Positions 33,298-34,420 of a DNA stretch of 34,420 bases are shown piece after piece. Position 1 is the first letter of the stretch. The number at the start of each line of letters is the position of its first letter. The position numbers and the translations under genes were made by a program. This DNA is from OCS155 cluster bacterium AG-349-E07 (GTDB lineage: Bacteria; Actinomycetota; Acidimicrobiia; Actinomarinales; Actinomarinaceae). The notes under the pieces are model-generated. The model had not been told where the DNA came from and did no database searches. It saw nothing but the letters and a program-made list of their open reading frames with translations. The stretch lies in the NCBI GenBank assembly GCA_003281085.1, contig QCCZ01000008.1, positions 1 through 34,420 on the forward strand, given 5' to 3'.

Positions 33298-34420
33298 AGT
33301 ATTTAATTGAAAGAGCAAGTGCAATTACACCGAAAGATTCTCTTGATGATTTATTAAATAGTAAAAAATCTTTACGAATTAAGTTAGGTGTAGATCCAAC
33401 AGCTCCTGATGTAACTCTAGGATGGTATGCAATATTAAGAGCTTTAAGAAAATTTCAAGATTTTGGTCACACTGCTGTTTTAATACTAGGCGAATTCACT
33501 GCTCAAGTTGGTGACCCATCAGGTAAGTCAGAAACTAGAACTCAATTAGAAGAAAATCAAATAGATGATAATTCAAAAGGAGTGCTTCCAATAATAAAAG
33601 GTATCTTAAATGAAGAAAATCTAGAAATTGTAAGTAATAAAGATTGGTTATCAAAGTTGTCAACTTCAGAATTAGTTCATCTATCATCATCAACAACTTT
33701 GGCCCAAATGCTAGAACGTGACGATTTCGCTAATAGGTACAAAGAAGGAAATCCCATATCCTTAATGGAATTCTTTTATCCACTATTTCAAGGTTACGAT
33801 TCTGTAGCTGTAAAAGCTGATATTGAAATTGGTGGCCATGATCAACTTTGGAATTTAATGTTAGGCAGAGAGGTACAAAAATTTTACAATCTAGAACCTC
33901 AAATTGCTATGACATTTCCATTATTAGTCGGAACAGATGGAAATAAAAAAATGTCCCAATCTCTCAACAATTATATTTCAGTTACTGATACTCCATCTAA
34001 TATCTATGGGAAAATTATGAGTATACCTGATGATATTATGTGGGAGTATTTCACTATGTTAACTGATTTAGATCTTGATGAAATTAACAAGATGAAACAT
34101 AGTGTAATTAAAGATAAACAAAATCCATTTGAATATAAGAAACTACTTGGTGAATTAGTAGTAACAGAATTATATTCTAAGAATGATGCACTAGAAGCTG
34201 AAGATCGATTTAAAAATGTCACAATTAACAAAGATGTACCAGATGAAATACCTGAATATTTAGTAGATGACATTGAAATTCTTCATTTACCTAAGGTTTT
34301 TACTGAATTAAATATTACAAAATCTAACTCTGAAGCAAGAAGATTGATAACAGCTGGTAGTTTTACCATAGACGGTGAAAAACATAACCAATTGGATATT
34401 GAGCAAAGCCTTATTTGTGG
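33294..34420 (+). CDS. tyrS: Tyrosyl-tRNA synthetase, 3' end cut by the window
   Basis: 375 complete codons to the window edge, frame open; only the tail of the C-terminal S4-like RNA-binding domain is missing. It is a class I synthetase of the shorter type: K-L-G-V-D-P-T-A-P-D, then the signature site, Q-G-Y-D-S-V-A-V-K-A-D-I-E-I-G-G, and K-M-S-Q-S at 219-223 for KMSKS. The HIGH motif reads T-L-G-W (41-44) from ACT CTA GGA TGG, so both histidines are replaced. An S4-type start is seen near the end (S-N-S-E-A-R-R-L-I). It overlaps mpg by ATGA. Confidence 0.95.
   Translation, partial: MKYLIERASAITPKDSLDDLLNSKKSLRIKLGVDPTAPDVTLGWYAILRALRKFQDFGHTAVLILGEFTAQVGDPSGKSETRTQLEENQIDDNSKGVLPIIKGILNEENLEIVSNKDWLSKLSTSELVHLSSSTTLAQMLERDDFANRYKEGNPISLMEFFYPLFQGYDSVAVKADIEIGGHDQLWNLMLGREVQKFYNLEPQIAMTFPLLVGTDGNKKMSQSLNNYISVTDTPSNIYGKIMSIPDDIMWEYFTMLTDLDLDEINKMKHSVIKDKQNPFEYKKLLGELVVTELYSKNDALEAEDRFKNVTINKDVPDEIPEYLVDDIEILHLPKVFTELNITKSNSEARRLITAGSFTIDGEKHNQLDIEQSLIC

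Noticed and set aside
1-34420. tRNA genes, rRNA genes, CRISPR arrays, insertion sequences or prophage
   Set aside because: Gaps are under 22 bases apart from the roughly 115-base infC leader, which holds no cloverleaf or repeats; no transposase or integrase is encoded.

Overview
The window is a dense, AT-rich (roughly 30% G+C by eye), entirely plus-strand stretch of bacterial core genome. About 38 genes lie head to tail, almost all overlapping by 1-17 bases or separated by fewer than 22. The largest gap, between ribH and infC, is only about 115 bases. The gene order is the actinobacterial housekeeping order: pgsA-patA-pimA, pdxST, yebC, yajC-secDF, rel, hisS, aspS, alaS, ruvX, mltG, efp, nusB, mihF, gmk, rpoZ, coaBC, priA, def, fmt, rpe, rib genes, infC-rpmI-rplT, pheST, mpg, tyrS. 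With the low G+C, small proteins and extreme compaction, this suggests a streamlined marine actinobacterium of the Candidatus Actinomarina type. That identification is inference, made without a database search. TGA is used as a stop throughout.

Layout. 1-1879: end of a phosphatidylinositol-type synthase, then a PatA-like acyltransferase and a PimA-like mannosyltransferase (envelope glycolipid). 1895-3361: pdxST (vitamin B6). 3345-6534: yebC, a small phage-type PDDEXK nuclease sitting where ruvC-ruvA-ruvB usually lie, then queA and tgt (queuosine tRNA modification). 6527-9120: yajC-secD-secF. 9142-17305: bifunctional rel, a metallo-beta-lactamase-fold hydrolase, and three aminoacyl-tRNA synthetases. 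17307-19952: ruvX, mltG, efp, nusB and a very divergent mIHF-like nucleoid protein. 19949-25035: gmk, rpoZ, coaBC, a helicase-dead PriA remnant, def, fmt, rpe. 25028-28223: the riboflavin set ribD-ribE-ribBA-ribH. 28224-28338: the only real intergenic region, with a promoter-like -10, two hairpins (the second a good intrinsic terminator) and a Shine-Dalgarno. 28339-33297: infC, rpmI, rplT, pheS, pheT, mpg. 33294-34420: tyrS, cut by the window end.

Most interesting points: (1) a phage-like Holliday-junction-resolvase-type nuclease replacing ruvCAB at its locus; (2) infC has no ATG, GTG or TTG that fits and must start at a rare codon, best ATA, just downstream of an attenuator-like terminator; (3) a barely recognisable mIHF found by synteny; (4) a recurrent TANNNT box placed for leaderless transcription before the few genes that do not overlap their upstream neighbour; (5) several enzymes with changed signature residues (Rpe metal ligand, Mpg pocket, TyrS HIGH motif, CoaC cysteine, Tgt base pocket); (6) removal of the aro, pyr/car, metK, arg, apt and rsmB genes that normally interrupt this array. 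No tRNA or rRNA gene, CRISPR array, insertion sequence or prophage was seen.
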